From contig BBDW01000001.1 in NCBI GenBank assembly GCA_001312505.1, forward strand, positions 495,462 to 559,461: a stretch of 64,000 bases of DNA, written 5' to 3'. The position numbers and the translations under genes are program-made. Position 1 is the first letter of the stretch. Every line of letters begins with the position of its first letter. A model generated the notes under the pieces. That model was not told where the DNA came from. It ran no database searches and saw only the letters and a list, made by a program, of their open reading frames with translations. Source of the stretch: Mediterraneibacter faecis JCM 15917. Its GTDB lineage: Bacteria > Bacillota > Clostridia > Lachnospirales > Lachnospiraceae. Below, one piece after another: positions 10,815-19,116 of this stretch.

Positions 10815-11105
10815 TTACAAATTTTCCATTTGAGATAGAAAATCCATCATCTGATCTGGTATTTCTTCCGATGATGGTTTCGTTTTCAATTGTTCCGTAG
10901 TGCCACATATTCCTAATTCCCGAACACTTTCTTTTATCGTCTTTTGAATGACTTCTTCCATCCATTTCCGATCCTCTTTTTCCAGAATTGCCTGAACCAG
11001 ATACTGGCTTTTCTGCCCTTCTGGAACACTTTGAAATTTCTCCCATGCCCTCTGGTGTTCTGGATTTTTCAGGTTCGGGCGGAACGAATATACCGGGCGT
11101 GTCAT
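10815..11105 (-). CDS. ParR/StbB-like partner of ParM
   Basis: ATG 11105 overlaps the stop of the ParM-like gene as ATGA, so the two are translationally coupled. The product (~96 residues, MTRPVYSFRPNLKNPEHQRA) is small and charged, with a QKSQYLVQAILEKED segment that resembles the N-terminal DNA-binding part of ParR-type centromere binders. The C-terminal region is acidic (SSEEIPDQMMDFLSQM), a plausible filament-contact tail. The assignment rests mostly on gene order and size because ParR sequences diverge fast. A C8 run directly after the stop (10806-10813) is one of the anomalous tracts. Confidence 0.55.
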   Translation of the reverse strand: MTRPVYSFRPNLKNPEHQRAWEKFQSVPEGQKSQYLVQAILEKEDRKWMEEVIQKTIKESVRELGICGTTEQLKTKPSSEEIPDQMMDFLSQMENL

Positions 11106-12022
11106 CTCGTCCACATCTGCTCTACAATCCGTTCATACCCTGTTGCGTTGGCATGGACGTCCTCTATAAAAACGGGGGGGCGGCAAATCGCGTCCTGTGC
11201 GGTCACGTGGCGTTTTAAAATTGCGGAGCCTCCCCCCATAAATACGGTGGGTACTGCCCGGAGATCAAACCCGGATTCTGTCACCGCAGACAGTATTCTT
11301 TCTATATATTTCCGTCCGTTTTCCTGTATGATCCGTCTGGCCTCCTCTGCCATACTGCAAGATTCCCTCCGAAGCACACGCTCAATTTGAGTTTCTGTCA
11401 CAGACAGTCCGGTATTTCTACGCACTTGTTCTGCTGTCTCATCAATACATCGGATTACTCCAAGTTCCAGACTTCTGCACGTTGCTGCATTCGGAACAGC
11501 ATTGTCCAGCCTCATAAGGTCAACGGTCCAGCCACCAATATCAACAAGCAGAACAGACGGTTCATTCTTCAGATACTCTGGATGCAGAGCAAGCGCAGAG
11601 TATCCCTGTGGGAACAGTTTCACATCTTTTATTGTTATCTCATATAACTCACTTTCATATAAAAATCGCACTGGCTGCTCTTTCCGCAACAGATACTCCC
11701 TGAATCCCTGTTTCTCTCTTCCAAAACTTGAAAGCGGAAGTCCAACAGCCAGAATTACCTCTGTCTTTCGTTCCGCTTTCCGATGCTTGATTTCTTCTGC
11801 AATGGCTGCCAACGTCAGCAGATAATAATTATCATTGGACGTTTTATTTTTTACCAGCGTCTGTCTTCCCGTACCGCAGACATAATACTTTCCTTGATAT
11901 TGCAGAACATTCTGCATGGTATACGGCTCGTAATCATACCCAATAATTCCACTTGGGAAAGACACTTGTCTTGTTTTAATGGCATAATAGCCATGATCAA
12001 TTCCTATGATTATCGCAATCAC
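11102..12022 (-). CDS. parM: ParM/StbA-type actin-like segregation protein
   Basis: The first residues IIIGIDHGYYAIKTRQ form a phosphate-1 loop of the actin/ParM fold. LLVDIGGWTVDLMRL is phosphate-2, and VFMGGGSAILKRHV is the adenosine motif. About 306 residues, close to ParM. It would polymerise to move DNA copies apart and is coupled to a downstream ParR-like gene. Start is GTG at 12022 after GAAAGGA. On an integrated element such a pair suggests an excised, replicating form that is actively segregated. A G7 at 11174-11180 inserts one Pro (CRPPVF). The G6 run at 11232-11237 within the GGG motif is probably genuine. Confidence 0.8.
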   Translation of the reverse strand: MIAIIIGIDHGYYAIKTRQVSFPSGIIGYDYEPYTMQNVLQYQGKYYVCGTGRQTLVKNKTSNDNYYLLTLAAIAEEIKHRKAERKTEVILAVGLPLSSFGREKQGFREYLLRKEQPVRFLYESELYEITIKDVKLFPQGYSALALHPEYLKNEPSVLLVDIGGWTVDLMRLDNAVPNAATCRSLELGVIRCIDETAEQVRRNTGLSVTETQIERVLRRESCSMAEEARRIIQENGRKYIERILSAVTESGFDLRAVPTVFMGGGSAILKRHVTAQDAICRPPVFIEDVHANATGYERIVEQMWTR

Positions 12023-12200
12023 ATCCTTTCATTTTTTCTGTTTAACGTAAGATCAAAAATGTTGTCACTGCTGCAACGGATCGTTGCAAAAGTGCCATTC
12101 GTGAACACTTTTCTATGTTCCAGCGTCCCAAAACCTGCGGAAAATCTGGTTTTTTTATACCACTATCGCCAGAGGAACACTACTGTTCCTTCCCAGCCGG

Positions 12201-12539
12201 TTATAAAAGATCCCTCTCCCGGCGGCGGTCCAGCCTGTCCGGGGGGGGAGGGATATATCGCAAGTTTCCTTTTTGAACAATTGCCTGTCTTTTTATTTTT
12301 ATGAGATGTTTTTCCTGCTTTTGTAAAATGGGAAGATACTCCGGTTCTGTCAAAAACTTCCGTATATAATTGCCCTTTTTTCCCAGCTTGTTATCATTTT
12401 TCAGCAGTTCTATTTCTACCATGTAATGGGTATCTGGATGAAATCTCTTCTCACACAAAATGCTGTCCCCCCCTTTTATATAATCAGATTTAGCCGATTC
12501 TCTTGCTGCCGCCAAGAGTTCATAAATACTTACTTCCAC
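12201..12539 (-). CDS. Hypothetical element protein
   Basis: A 112-residue basic protein beginning MEVSIYELLAAARESAKSDY and ending in an Arg-rich RLDRRRERDLL tail. The middle is Lys-rich (LKNDNKLGKKGNYIRKF). I recognise no domain. Two anomalous tracts lie within it: C7 at 12467-12473 (KGGDSI instead of KGDSI) and G8 at 12241-12248 (four Pro rather than three). It sits between a terminator (12571-12594) and parM and runs in the same direction; the start follows AGGTGATAAGAGG. Regulation and role are unknown. Confidence 0.5.
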   Translation of the reverse strand: MEVSIYELLAAARESAKSDYIKGGDSILCEKRFHPDTHYMVEIELLKNDNKLGKKGNYIRKFLTEPEYLPILQKQEKHLIKIKRQAIVQKGNLRYIPPPPDRLDRRRERDLL

Positions 12540-12570
12540 CTCTTATCACCTCCCAAAAGACCAGAAAAAA

Positions 12571-12594
12571 GCAGACCTCTTAATCGAAGTCTGC
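12571..12594 (-). terminator. Terminator overlapping the stop of the preceding gene
   Basis: Inverted repeat GCAGAC / GTCTGC with the gene's TAA inside the loop, followed on the minus strand by TTTTTTC. It marks the end of the 12580-12973 transcript. Confidence 0.6.
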
Positions 12595-12973
12595 TCCTGT
12601 CGGATATGGTAATCCTCTTTCTTCATATTTTTTATCGATATAATTTCGAATCCATTCCCTGTATTCTTCCGTTAATGCCAGTTCCTGAAATTCTAACAAC
12701 CACTTTTCCCCCTTTTGCTTCGTCATCAAGCCATCGATCTTCTATGCACTCCGGCTCATCTAACATTTTCATCATCGCTTCAAATGGCTCTTTTACATCA
12801 TCACCAAATTCTTTCCATAAGGCGATTCCATAGTTCTCCAGTTCAAAAAATTCTGTCAGATATGTCAATCGTTCCATATCCCCCAATGTCATTCTTTTTT
12901 CACCTGACAATAATGCTCGATCTCTTTTGCCACATAGATTTAAAAATTTTCTCTTTTCCATCTCCACATCCAT
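12580..12973 (-). CDS. Hypothetical element protein (frameshift in G run)
   Basis: Starts at ATG 12973 (MDVEMEKRKFLNLCGKRDRA). It is acidic in the centre (MMKMLDEPECIEDRWLDDEAK). The frame breaks at a G5 run near 12708-12712; with G4 it continues KGEKWLLEFQELALTEEYRE and ends GADFD at 12580, giving about 130 residues. I recognise no domain. It is the first minus-strand gene of the element's array after the divergent regulator, a place where conjugative elements often keep small early or regulatory genes. Confidence 0.5.
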
Positions 12974-13102
12974 TATACTTTTACCTCTTCCTGTTAAAAA
13001 TAATTCCTTATTACGAAACATTATAAAATTTAAATTCTTTAGAATCAATATATATATTTCTGTATTACGAATCTTTTTATTTTATAAGGGGAGTTCATCA
13101 TT

Positions 13103-13339
13103 ATGCAAAAGATTAGACCAGATATGGATATTGGTAAAAATATCCAAGCAATTCGATATAAAAACAATATGACTCAAGACCAAGTAGTTGCAAAATTAAA
13201 TCTTATGGGTATCTCCATCACCAAAAGTACCTATGCCAAACTGGAAACAAATCGCATGAACATTAAGGCATCTGAATTAGTTGCACTTGCAAAACTCTTT
13301 CATACCGATATCAATGCTTTCTTTTCCGGCTTGCTATAG
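13103..13339 (+). CDS. Cro/CI-family HTH regulator
   Basis: A 78-residue protein consisting of little more than an HTH: DIGKNIQAIRYKNNMTQDQV is helix 1-2, and ITKSTYAKLETNRMNIKASE contains the recognition helix and the conserved YxxLE. ALAKLFHTDINAFF is the usual final helix. A GGGG-containing ribosome binding site precedes ATG 13103. It is divergent from the minus-strand array and separated from it by about 130 bases of AT-rich DNA, a typical place for a shared promoter-operator, so it probably controls expression or excision of the element. It ends in its own terminator. Confidence 0.8.
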   Translation: MQKIRPDMDIGKNIQAIRYKNNMTQDQVVAKLNLMGISITKSTYAKLETNRMNIKASELVALAKLFHTDINAFFSGLL

Positions 13340-13386
13340 TTCGACATTCCCCCGACTCCCTGTGTATATAATAGCATATTAAAAAT

Positions 13387-13432
13387 AAGAACCAGTCTAT
13401 ATTCTTATCGGATATAAACCAGTTCTTTTTTC
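13387..13432 (+). terminator. Terminator of the HTH regulator
   Basis: Imperfect 16-bp inverted repeat (AAGAACCAGTCTATAT with ATATAAACCAGTTCTT, 13 of 16 pairs) followed by TTTTTTCTT on the plus strand, 48 bases after the stop codon. Confidence 0.65.
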
Positions 13433-13450
13433 TTATCAAATAATATAAAA

Positions 13451-13484
13451 GTGACAGGGAATTCAGATTCTTATCTTCTGTCAC
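13451..13484. terminator. Second hairpin, possible bidirectional terminator
   Basis: Perfect 7-bp stem GTGACAG / CTGTCAC with a 20-nt loop. A TTTTA stretch follows it on the minus strand, so it could end the truncated minus-strand transcript to its right. Confidence 0.4.
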
Positions 13485-13650
13485 TCATGTAATTATTATT
13501 CTATTTTAAATTTAATGAATTTACCCATTCTTGAATTTCTTTTTCAATGTTATTTTCTATATAAACGTCATACACATTTTTCCACATTATCTGTGTATAC
13601 TGTTATTTTCAACCCCCCCATAATTATAACTTGGTACACGCTATACACTA
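13485..13650. other. Short AT-rich stretch at the element boundary
   Basis: No complete gene. On the minus strand a 33-codon open stretch ends at 13506 (MWKNVYDVYIENN, EIQEWVNSLNLK); it begins after a stop and may be a gene remnant. A C7 tract lies at 13613-13619. The region most likely contains the end of the mobile element. Confidence 0.4.
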
Positions 13651-13923
13651 CTATAAACTGTACTCCATTTTAGGGAATCCCAGAAAGATCTCGTCATAAG
13701 AACTCATATCGATCTCTTTTTCCATAATCTCCGGTCTGTATTTCTTATCACTCATTTCCACACTGCTTCGGGATTTTTTATTCATCCAGTCAAGATCTGC
13801 CTTTGTATATGGAATCTTCGGCTCAATCTCAAACAAATCCGCTTTTACTTCCTCTGCGATCATCTGTGCTACTTTTTTTGTTGTTCCGCTTGCACTGAAA
13901 AATGTCACTAATTTTTTACTCAT
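13651..13923 (-). pseudogene. Flavodoxin-like gene truncated after about 87 residues
   Basis: MSKKLVTFFSASGTTKKVAQ is the FMN-phosphate loop of a flavodoxin (SASGTT), and LDWMNKKSRSSVEMSDKKYRPE followed by YDEIFLGFP is the expected middle. A full protein would continue after the FP with a WW or similar and about 60-70 further residues. Here it runs KMEYSL and stops. ATG 13923 follows AAAGGGGC. The loss of the 3' half coincides with the start of mobile-element sequence, so the simplest reading is insertion of the element into this gene. The upstream LysR gene has its own terminator. Confidence 0.7.
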
Positions 13924-13962
13924 AATAAAAAGCCCCTTTCTATACGTATTTTTTACAAAAAA

Positions 13963-13998
13963 TAGATGTATAAGATTTACATTCATCTTACACATCTA
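13963..13998 (-). terminator. Terminator of the LysR gene
   Basis: A 14-bp inverted repeat TAGATGTATAAGAT / ATCTTACACATCTA (one G:T), followed on the minus strand by ATTTTTTG. It lies 50 bases after the LysR stop and before the flavodoxin start. Confidence 0.75.
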
Positions 13999-14048
13999 TT
14001 TTAAGCTCTATCGCTTCATTATGTCTAATGCTTATATTGAATTTTGTT

Positions 14049-14927
14049 TTATGCCTGAAAAGCATTAATCTCCTCGATCATTTTACGGACTGCCAAAGAA
14101 TATGGGATATTCCGTCGCCAGGCAATCACCGTACTGGTCGTGATTTCAGGAGAAATTTTTCGCTGTACAAGAATATCATCTCGCCAATACTTTGCAGCAC
14201 CCTCAATTGAAATTGGATACCCTAGTCCATTTGCCGCCATAACTCCGGCATTCGTTCCAAGATTACTCGTAAAAGCAATCTGTAATTTTGAAAAGTCTTT
14301 CCCAAACCAGTTAGCAAGTTCACTTTGAACGTTCATTCTTTCCGGCAGGATCAAGGGCTTTCCAATAAGATCTTCTTTTTTTATAAACTCTTTTTCTGCC
14401 AGCGGATCATCCGGCCGCATTCCGACACACCAGTGATCGCAATCTGTAATCCGGATATAATCCAGCCCTTCGGTGTCCACCGGCTCCATGAATAATGCAA
14501 TATCTACAAGTCCTTTGTTCATCATCTCATACACTGTATCTGCTGTTGCAGTATGCAATACAATCTGAACCAGCGGATATTTTTCTTTATATGTTTTACA
14601 TATCTTCGCCAATGTCTCCACTGCTGCAAATTCACCGCATCCAATGGTTATCGTGCCCTCTACAACCTCTTCTTTTCCTTTCAGTTCCGCAAGCGTCCTT
14701 TCCTCAAGATTAAGAATCTCCAAGGCACGCCTTTTTAATAAAATTCCTTCATCAGTGAGCGATATTTTCTTCCCGTTTCGAATAAACAATGTTACTCCAA
14801 GCTCCTCTTCAAATGCCGCCATTTGTCTGGATAGCGTTGGCTGGGTAATATGCAATTGTTCTGCTGCTTTTGTAAAGCTCTGTTCTTTTGCTACTGTTAA
14901 AAAATAACGTAATAATCTTAATTCCAT
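14049..14927 (-). CDS. LysR-family transcriptional regulator
   Basis: A complete 292-residue LysR protein. The N-terminal winged HTH (RYFLTVAKEQSFTKAAEQLH, then ITQPTLSRQMAAFEEELG) is canonical. The rest is the substrate-binding core: VEGTITIGCGEF, GLVDIALFMEP, PLILPERMNV and GTNAGVMAANGLGYPIS. It probably senses a small ligand and controls a nearby gene; the flavodoxin gene directly downstream is a likely target because LysR-flavodoxin pairs are common in Firmicutes. Start ATG 14927 is the only reasonable one. No frame problem is seen. Confidence 0.9.
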   Translation of the reverse strand: MELRLLRYFLTVAKEQSFTKAAEQLHITQPTLSRQMAAFEEELGVTLFIRNGKKISLTDEGILLKRRALEILNLEERTLAELKGKEEVVEGTITIGCGEFAAVETLAKICKTYKEKYPLVQIVLHTATADTVYEMMNKGLVDIALFMEPVDTEGLDYIRITDCDHWCVGMRPDDPLAEKEFIKKEDLIGKPLILPERMNVQSELANWFGKDFSKLQIAFTSNLGTNAGVMAANGLGYPISIEGAAKYWRDDILVQRKISPEITTSTVIAWRRNIPYSLAVRKMIEEINAFQA

Positions 14928-14969
14928 ATCTTTATATTCCTACAAATTTTTAATTCTAAAAGTTTAAAA

Positions 14970-15671
14970 CTATCGTTCTCTAATCTTCCTGACATTACGA
15001 TTCATGAGGTGTCTTGCAATATGTCTATAAGCAAATGCTTTAAAGGCTGAAATTTCTTGATGATGTTCCTTCAACAGTTCATCTGGACAATCATAAACAC
15101 CAAAATCCTGATTGATTCCTTCGCTCTGAATATAAGTATTGTTTCTATCAAATTCAATAATGAGATTTCTGAAATCCTTGACTGCTACTCCATAACCGCA
15201 AAATGCACCTTTACATTCCGGATTTCGTTCCTGTAACTTCTTTATATAGGTTTTATCCAAAATGAAAGCTTCCAATTCATACCACTGATTTTCAAAATTA
15301 ATTTCTACCCAGCTATGGAAAATATTTTTTGGAGCATTACGGTAAACAAACCCGGTCATAGCTCCTTTCTGCAGGCTTTTATCAATCGTAAAACCATGTA
15401 CTCTGCATGGAATATTGCAGGCACGTAAAAGTGCCATGAATAAAGTTCCTTTAGTATTACATTGTCCATAACCATCTGCAAGTACTTTTGAAGCTGAAAT
15501 TCCGTCATCAATATTATATCCAAATAAAATATCATCTCTTACATAGTTGTAGATTGCCTTAATCCTTTCAAATTCACCCATTTCCTTCCATTTCATATTT
15601 TGAATAAGTTTTTGAATTGCCGGATTAGAAAAATCAACCATTCGTGTTTCCCTAAGATACTTATCTTTCAT
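14970..15671 (-). CDS. Transglutaminase-like cysteine protease-fold protein
   Basis: Residues 40-150 carry the transglutaminase core: ERIKAIYNYVRDDILFGY, the catalytic Cys in ADGYGQCNTKGTLFMALLRA, and the His in NIFHSWVEINFENQWYELEA with the usual following acid. No signal peptide is visible, so it is cytoplasmic. Length is 233 residues. It overlaps the upstream methyltransferase gene by 11 bases, so the two are co-translated. The family includes peptidases and amide-forming enzymes; the substrate cannot be told from sequence. Confidence 0.8.
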   Translation of the reverse strand: MKDKYLRETRMVDFSNPAIQKLIQNMKWKEMGEFERIKAIYNYVRDDILFGYNIDDGISASKVLADGYGQCNTKGTLFMALLRACNIPCRVHGFTIDKSLQKGAMTGFVYRNAPKNIFHSWVEINFENQWYELEAFILDKTYIKKLQERNPECKGAFCGYGVAVKDFRNLIIEFDRNNTYIQSEGINQDFGVYDCPDELLKEHHQEISAFKAFAYRHIARHLMNRNVRKIRER

Positions 15672-16329
15672 TTCCTATCGCCTTTCCCATAGGTTTTCTC
15701 ACAACACAATGCATTCGCATACCTTTACGAATTTCAAATTTTTCTACTTTTAATCCTGCTTTTTTGCAACATTTTATAACCACATCTCTTGTTGGCACCT
15801 GGACATCTCCATGTCCGCATATATTTGCCAACGGCATTTCCAATGTATTCATTAGCCATACCAATACTTTGTTGTCACTGGTCACATCTCTAAGAACCAA
15901 CCTTCCATTTGGGCGAAGACATCTCTTCACACTGTCAAAAAATGCCTGTGGATTCGGATAATGATGGAAACTCATAGAACAAATAATTGCATCAAATGAA
16001 TCATTTTCAAAAGGAAAGTTCTCACAGTCTCCTACAACAAATGTTGCATTTGAAATATTTTTCTTTTTTGCCTGTTCAATCATGGCCGGAGTCAGATCCA
16101 GTCCTGTATAATGTCGGTCTGGATATTTTTCTGCTAATAAAGAAATCATCGGAGCAGGCCCACAGCCTGCATCTAATAAATCTCTAAAAGGCTCCTTCTC
16201 TAATTCTTCCAGAATATCCGGATAATCTTTCTTGCACATTTCGTAAATACCAGCATGGCTACTTTCATATCTTCCTGCTGCTTTTGTAAATTCTTTAATT
16301 GACAATTTTTTATATTCTTCATTTTTCAT
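15661..16329 (-). CDS. Class I SAM-dependent methyltransferase
   Basis: The motif I loop LLDAGCGPAPMISLLAEKY and the acidic end of the second strand (YTGLDLTPAMIEQAK) define a UbiE/Methyltransf_11-type fold. FVVGDCENFPFENDSFDAII and CSMSFHHYPNPQ are motifs II-III, and LRPNGRLVLRDV is the next conserved block. 222 residues, complete. Substrate unknown. It is the promoter-proximal gene of a two-gene unit with the transglutaminase-like protein. A 16-bp palindrome lies about 170 bases upstream. Confidence 0.85.
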   Translation of the reverse strand: MKNEEYKKLSIKEFTKAAGRYESSHAGIYEMCKKDYPDILEELEKEPFRDLLDAGCGPAPMISLLAEKYPDRHYTGLDLTPAMIEQAKKKNISNATFVVGDCENFPFENDSFDAIICSMSFHHYPNPQAFFDSVKRCLRPNGRLVLRDVTSDNKVLVWLMNTLEMPLANICGHGDVQVPTRDVVIKCCKKAGLKVEKFEIRKGMRMHCVVRKPMGKAIGNER

Positions 16330-16496
16330 GCTTTTTCTCCAATCACAGTACCTTTTTCGTCTTGCATCCGCATTTCTTCATTGATATGTTCGAAAAAATT
16401 CATTGGCAAAAATAATTATCTTCAGCGGTATAGTATTAGTTCTATAGCTTATTGATTATATTACCTAATATCTGTTATTCTATAATCTTTCACTAT

Positions 16497-16512
16497 GTTA
16501 GTTTTAACTAAC
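16497..16512. promoter_or_regulatory. Perfect 16-bp palindrome, candidate operator
   Basis: GTTAGTTTTAACTAAC is an inverted repeat of seven bases around TT, in AT-rich intergenic DNA between the methyltransferase and the DUF89 terminator. It has the size of an MarR/TetR-type operator. The regulator is not known. The remaining 16330-16664 interval holds no gene. Confidence 0.35.
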
Positions 16513-16524
16513 TATCTAGTATAA

Positions 16525-16568
16525 AGAAAACCGTGCAAAAAGCAAACTGTAATTTCACACGGTTTTCT
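16525..16568 (-). terminator. Terminator downstream of the first DUF89 gene
   Basis: An 11-bp stem AGAAAACCGTG / CACGGTTTTCT with a 22-nt loop. It lies between two minus-strand genes, after the DUF89 stop at 16665. Its A/T-rich arms could work in both directions. Confidence 0.7.
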
Positions 16569-16664
16569 CATGCTTAAGTATATCACTTGCGTAATCATAT
16601 AACAATATATTTCTTTCAACAATTTACAAAACTAGGCGGTAGAATTTACTCTTTCACACAAGTA

Positions 16665-17537
16665 TTACTTTTTATTATTTTCTCTTGCCATAATTCCTGT
16701 AAATTGTTCGACACCAAAACGTCTCATAAACATTTCACATTTACACAGGAATAAATAGTAAATATTTAATCCGCATCCACTTAGTCCTTCATAATTTCCC
16801 TGTCCCTTAGAAATTAACAGATCAGCATTCTCAACCTCATCCATTGATTCCTTAGAGATTGCTCCAACCACATTACCTGGCAATCCGGTACCGTTTCCAA
16901 GTACCTTTTGTGCAACATCTTCCATGTGAATGTATTTTGCATCTTCCAGTGTAGCATCATTTAAAACTGGTTTGCCTCTTACAATCACAGTTATATGTAA
17001 ATTAGGATTAATATCGCGAAGAGTTGAAATCAATAACTTATCTGTTACAATTTCTCCGCAGTTATCCGTAAAATAAACCAGCCTTTTCGCATTGACCAAA
17101 TCGTTTTTAAAAACATCCAACAGTTTAGAATCTATATTTATATTTATTGCTTCATCTAATTGAGCTTTCAGCTCACCTTCATTTACATTTTCTAAAGCTC
17201 CAAAATCAATATAGTTTCCAACCATTGCATACTGTATTGCTGTTTTTAAATGATTTTCAGATGTATCAATTTTATTTTTCATATACGGAAAGTGATCAAG
17301 CATTAATTGATTGTAATGCTGTTTGATTTCTGTATAATCCATCACATTTCCAAAAAGTTCCTGACGAAGATTATCCATTTTTTCTGCAACCTGTGGTGTA
17401 GATAACCCATCACTATTCTTTACAATCTCCTTCACCTTATATTGATATTCTGTTATCTTTCCTTCTGTTGCATCAATAGGATATTTATTAATATTTCGTT
17501 TTATCTGACATTTTTTACATTCTTCATTTATTATCAT
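16665..17537 (-). CDS. DUF89 (ARMT1-like, damage-control phosphatase fold) protein, copy 1
   Basis: A 290-residue DUF89 protein: an N-terminal CxxC (EECKKCQIKRN), LVYFTDNCGEIVTDKLLI with the DNCGE metal site, VIVRGKPVLNDAT, and LISKGQGNYEGLSG near the C-terminus. Members hydrolyse phosphate from damaged or reactive sugar phosphates and metabolites using Mn or Co; the exact substrate here is unknown. A second gene at 27286-28158 is about 91% identical in protein sequence. Start ATG 17537 follows AACGGAAG; a C8 run (17553-17560) lies just upstream. It ends before a strong terminator. Confidence 0.85.
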   Translation of the reverse strand: MIINEECKKCQIKRNINKYPIDATEGKITEYQYKVKEIVKNSDGLSTPQVAEKMDNLRQELFGNVMDYTEIKQHYNQLMLDHFPYMKNKIDTSENHLKTAIQYAMVGNYIDFGALENVNEGELKAQLDEAININIDSKLLDVFKNDLVNAKRLVYFTDNCGEIVTDKLLISTLRDINPNLHITVIVRGKPVLNDATLEDAKYIHMEDVAQKVLGNGTGLPGNVVGAISKESMDEVENADLLISKGQGNYEGLSGCGLNIYYLFLCKCEMFMRRFGVEQFTGIMARENNKK

Positions 17538-17582
17538 AACTTCCGTTAATAACCCCCCCCACTTTTCTAACGCTAAATCAAG

Positions 17583-17745
17583 TTAATCCTTTGGTTCGTC
17601 AAATTTTCCATTTCCCTCTCGGAACGGATGAGCCACGTTCATTTCAACATATTTTTCGACAATTTCATCAAAAGTTGACTGTGGCATTTTGTCTATATTT
17701 ACCGGCAAATCATAAATCTCATCAAAAAGATATTATCGGCAATAA
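17583..17745 (-). pseudogene. Fic-domain fragment
   Basis: The minus strand encodes [19 protein letters not shown] followed by [19 protein letters not shown] and a stop. HPFREGNG is the Fic AMP-transferase signature (HPFx[DE]GN[GK]xxR), but the reading stops before the conserved Arg and the C-terminal helices are absent. The upstream part is also missing or out of frame. It is a remnant of a toxin/AMPylase gene and lies in a gene-poor stretch with other fragments. Confidence 0.6.
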
Positions 17746-17835
17746 ATCCATTTTATTATGTGATATCTTACTTTTGTTTTGCCATATTTAAATGCTGCTT
17801 TATCTTCACAGCTGGTCTCAGTATTCGTCTGATTA

Positions 17836-18327
17836 TCAACTGCAAAAATCAAACATCTCCCTGCAAATCATTTTCCCGCATGTTGTTTTGAAAATACTTT
17901 CATAAGCTTTTAATGCAGCTTCTTTCGATAAACCATCCTCCATAATATTAACCAGGAAATCAGCCTCTACCAATATCTGATAATCAATTTCATCAATATT
18001 ATTATATGTATGGTGATGTGCAATCAAATACTGAACCCGATCAGATACATCTTGATCAAAGCCTAATTCTTTGAGCATCTTTTCTGCAATTGCAGGACCT
18101 TCTTTTTCTTGTAATTTTCCATTGCAGTTCCCATATTTTTCTTCGCAGGAATGAATTCCAATATCATGTGTCAAAGCTGCTGCTTCAATGATAAACAAGC
18201 ATTCCTTATCTACATTTTCTGTTTCTGCGATCAATTTTGCATAACTATGCACTTTACAAAAATGTTGAATCCTCTTTGCATCTCCTCTGTATAATTCAAT
18301 CATTGCCAAATGTAATTTATTTATCAT
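17836..18327 (-). CDS. HD-domain phosphohydrolase
   Basis: The HD motif is spread over HSYAKLIAETENVD, AAALTHDIGIH, LIAHHHTYNNIDEIDYQI and the final Asp in VEADFLVN. About 163 residues from ATG 18327, which sits after an ATAGGAGGAAG ribosome binding site; an earlier in-frame Met has none. It is probably a cytoplasmic metal-dependent phosphohydrolase; the nucleotide or other substrate cannot be read off. It lies 68 bases downstream of the Crp/Fnr regulator and may be its operon partner. Confidence 0.8.
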   Translation of the reverse strand: MINKLHLAMIELYRGDAKRIQHFCKVHSYAKLIAETENVDKECLFIIEAAALTHDIGIHSCEEKYGNCNGKLQEKEGPAIAEKMLKELGFDQDVSDRVQYLIAHHHTYNNIDEIDYQILVEADFLVNIMEDGLSKEAALKAYESIFKTTCGKMICREMFDFCS

Positions 18328-18395
18328 CTTAATGCTTCCTCCTATTGCACTATAGAATAGCTTTTGAATTGATTCTCTATTTTCCGTGACATATG

Positions 18396-19089
18396 TCACA
18401 TTTTTATTCTTGAATCTGTGTCATTAGAAACGGTCAATTCAAAATGTTTTCTATTTGTTTTTAGATAGCCTTCTTTTTGTAACTTTGATATCTCTGTAGA
18501 CATTGCCGCACGATCTATACAAAGATAATCTGCCAGCTGCTGCCGGTCAAAAGGAATATCAAAAGATAACGACGAATGTCTGATAGATTCTGCTGACAGA
18601 TACGACAATAGTTTATCTCTGGTTGTTCGTTTCCCGACATGGGTGATCTTATCGTTCAGGATCAGTATCTTATTCGCCAGGACACTGACAAGGTTACGGA
18701 TCAGTTTCTGATGATGCTCGCATGCCGTCGGGCAGGAAACAAGGAGTCTCTGGACATTCAGGGAAATAATTTCACAATCCTCATCTGCTATCACACTGAT
18801 GTTTAAAACAGCTCCCGGGCTTGCTGCATATGGCTCACCAAAGAAATCACCGGTATGGCATTTTGACAGAATATTTCGATGTCCCCCAGAGATCTTCCTG
18901 AATCACAAGAACACAGCCTGACAGCACAAGTCCCATTACCTCGGTAGAATCTCCCGCTCTGAAAATATAAGAATTTCGTTCTTTGGAAATTATTGTTGCA
19001 TTTACACAATGCAATACGGATAATATCTCGTTATCTGTAAGGCCTTTGAAGAATGGACTGTTTCTTAGAATAGGCAAATATTTTTTCAA
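18396..19089 (-). CDS. Crp/Fnr-family regulator (frameshift in G run)
   Basis: N-terminal cyclic-nucleotide-binding-like half (LPILRNSPFFKGLTDNEILS, VMGLVLSGCVLVIQEDLWG, HTGDFFGEPYAASPGAVL) and C-terminal HTH_Crp (RDKLLSYLSAES, FDRQQLADYLCIDRAAMS). The frame breaks at a G5 run near 18891-18895; with G4 it reads DLWGHRNILSKCHTGDFFGE. About 230 residues. It is divergent from a ferredoxin-hcp unit, an arrangement seen for HcpR-type nitrosative-stress regulators, so it probably controls hcp. No cysteine cluster of the FNR type is seen at the N-terminus. Confidence 0.8.
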
Positions 19090-19116
19090 AATCGTTCCTC
19101 CTGTTGGAAATCAAAC

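Noticed and set aside
11232..11237. C6 tract in parM as an expanded run
   Set aside because: The protein there is VFMGGGSAIL, the normal adenosine motif of actin-like proteins, so the run looks natural.
1..13650. CRISPR array, rRNA or tRNA genes in the element and the rest of the window
   Set aside because: No regularly spaced direct repeats and no tRNA cloverleaf or rRNA sequence were seen on either strand. I could not run a search tool, so a single tRNA could have been missed.
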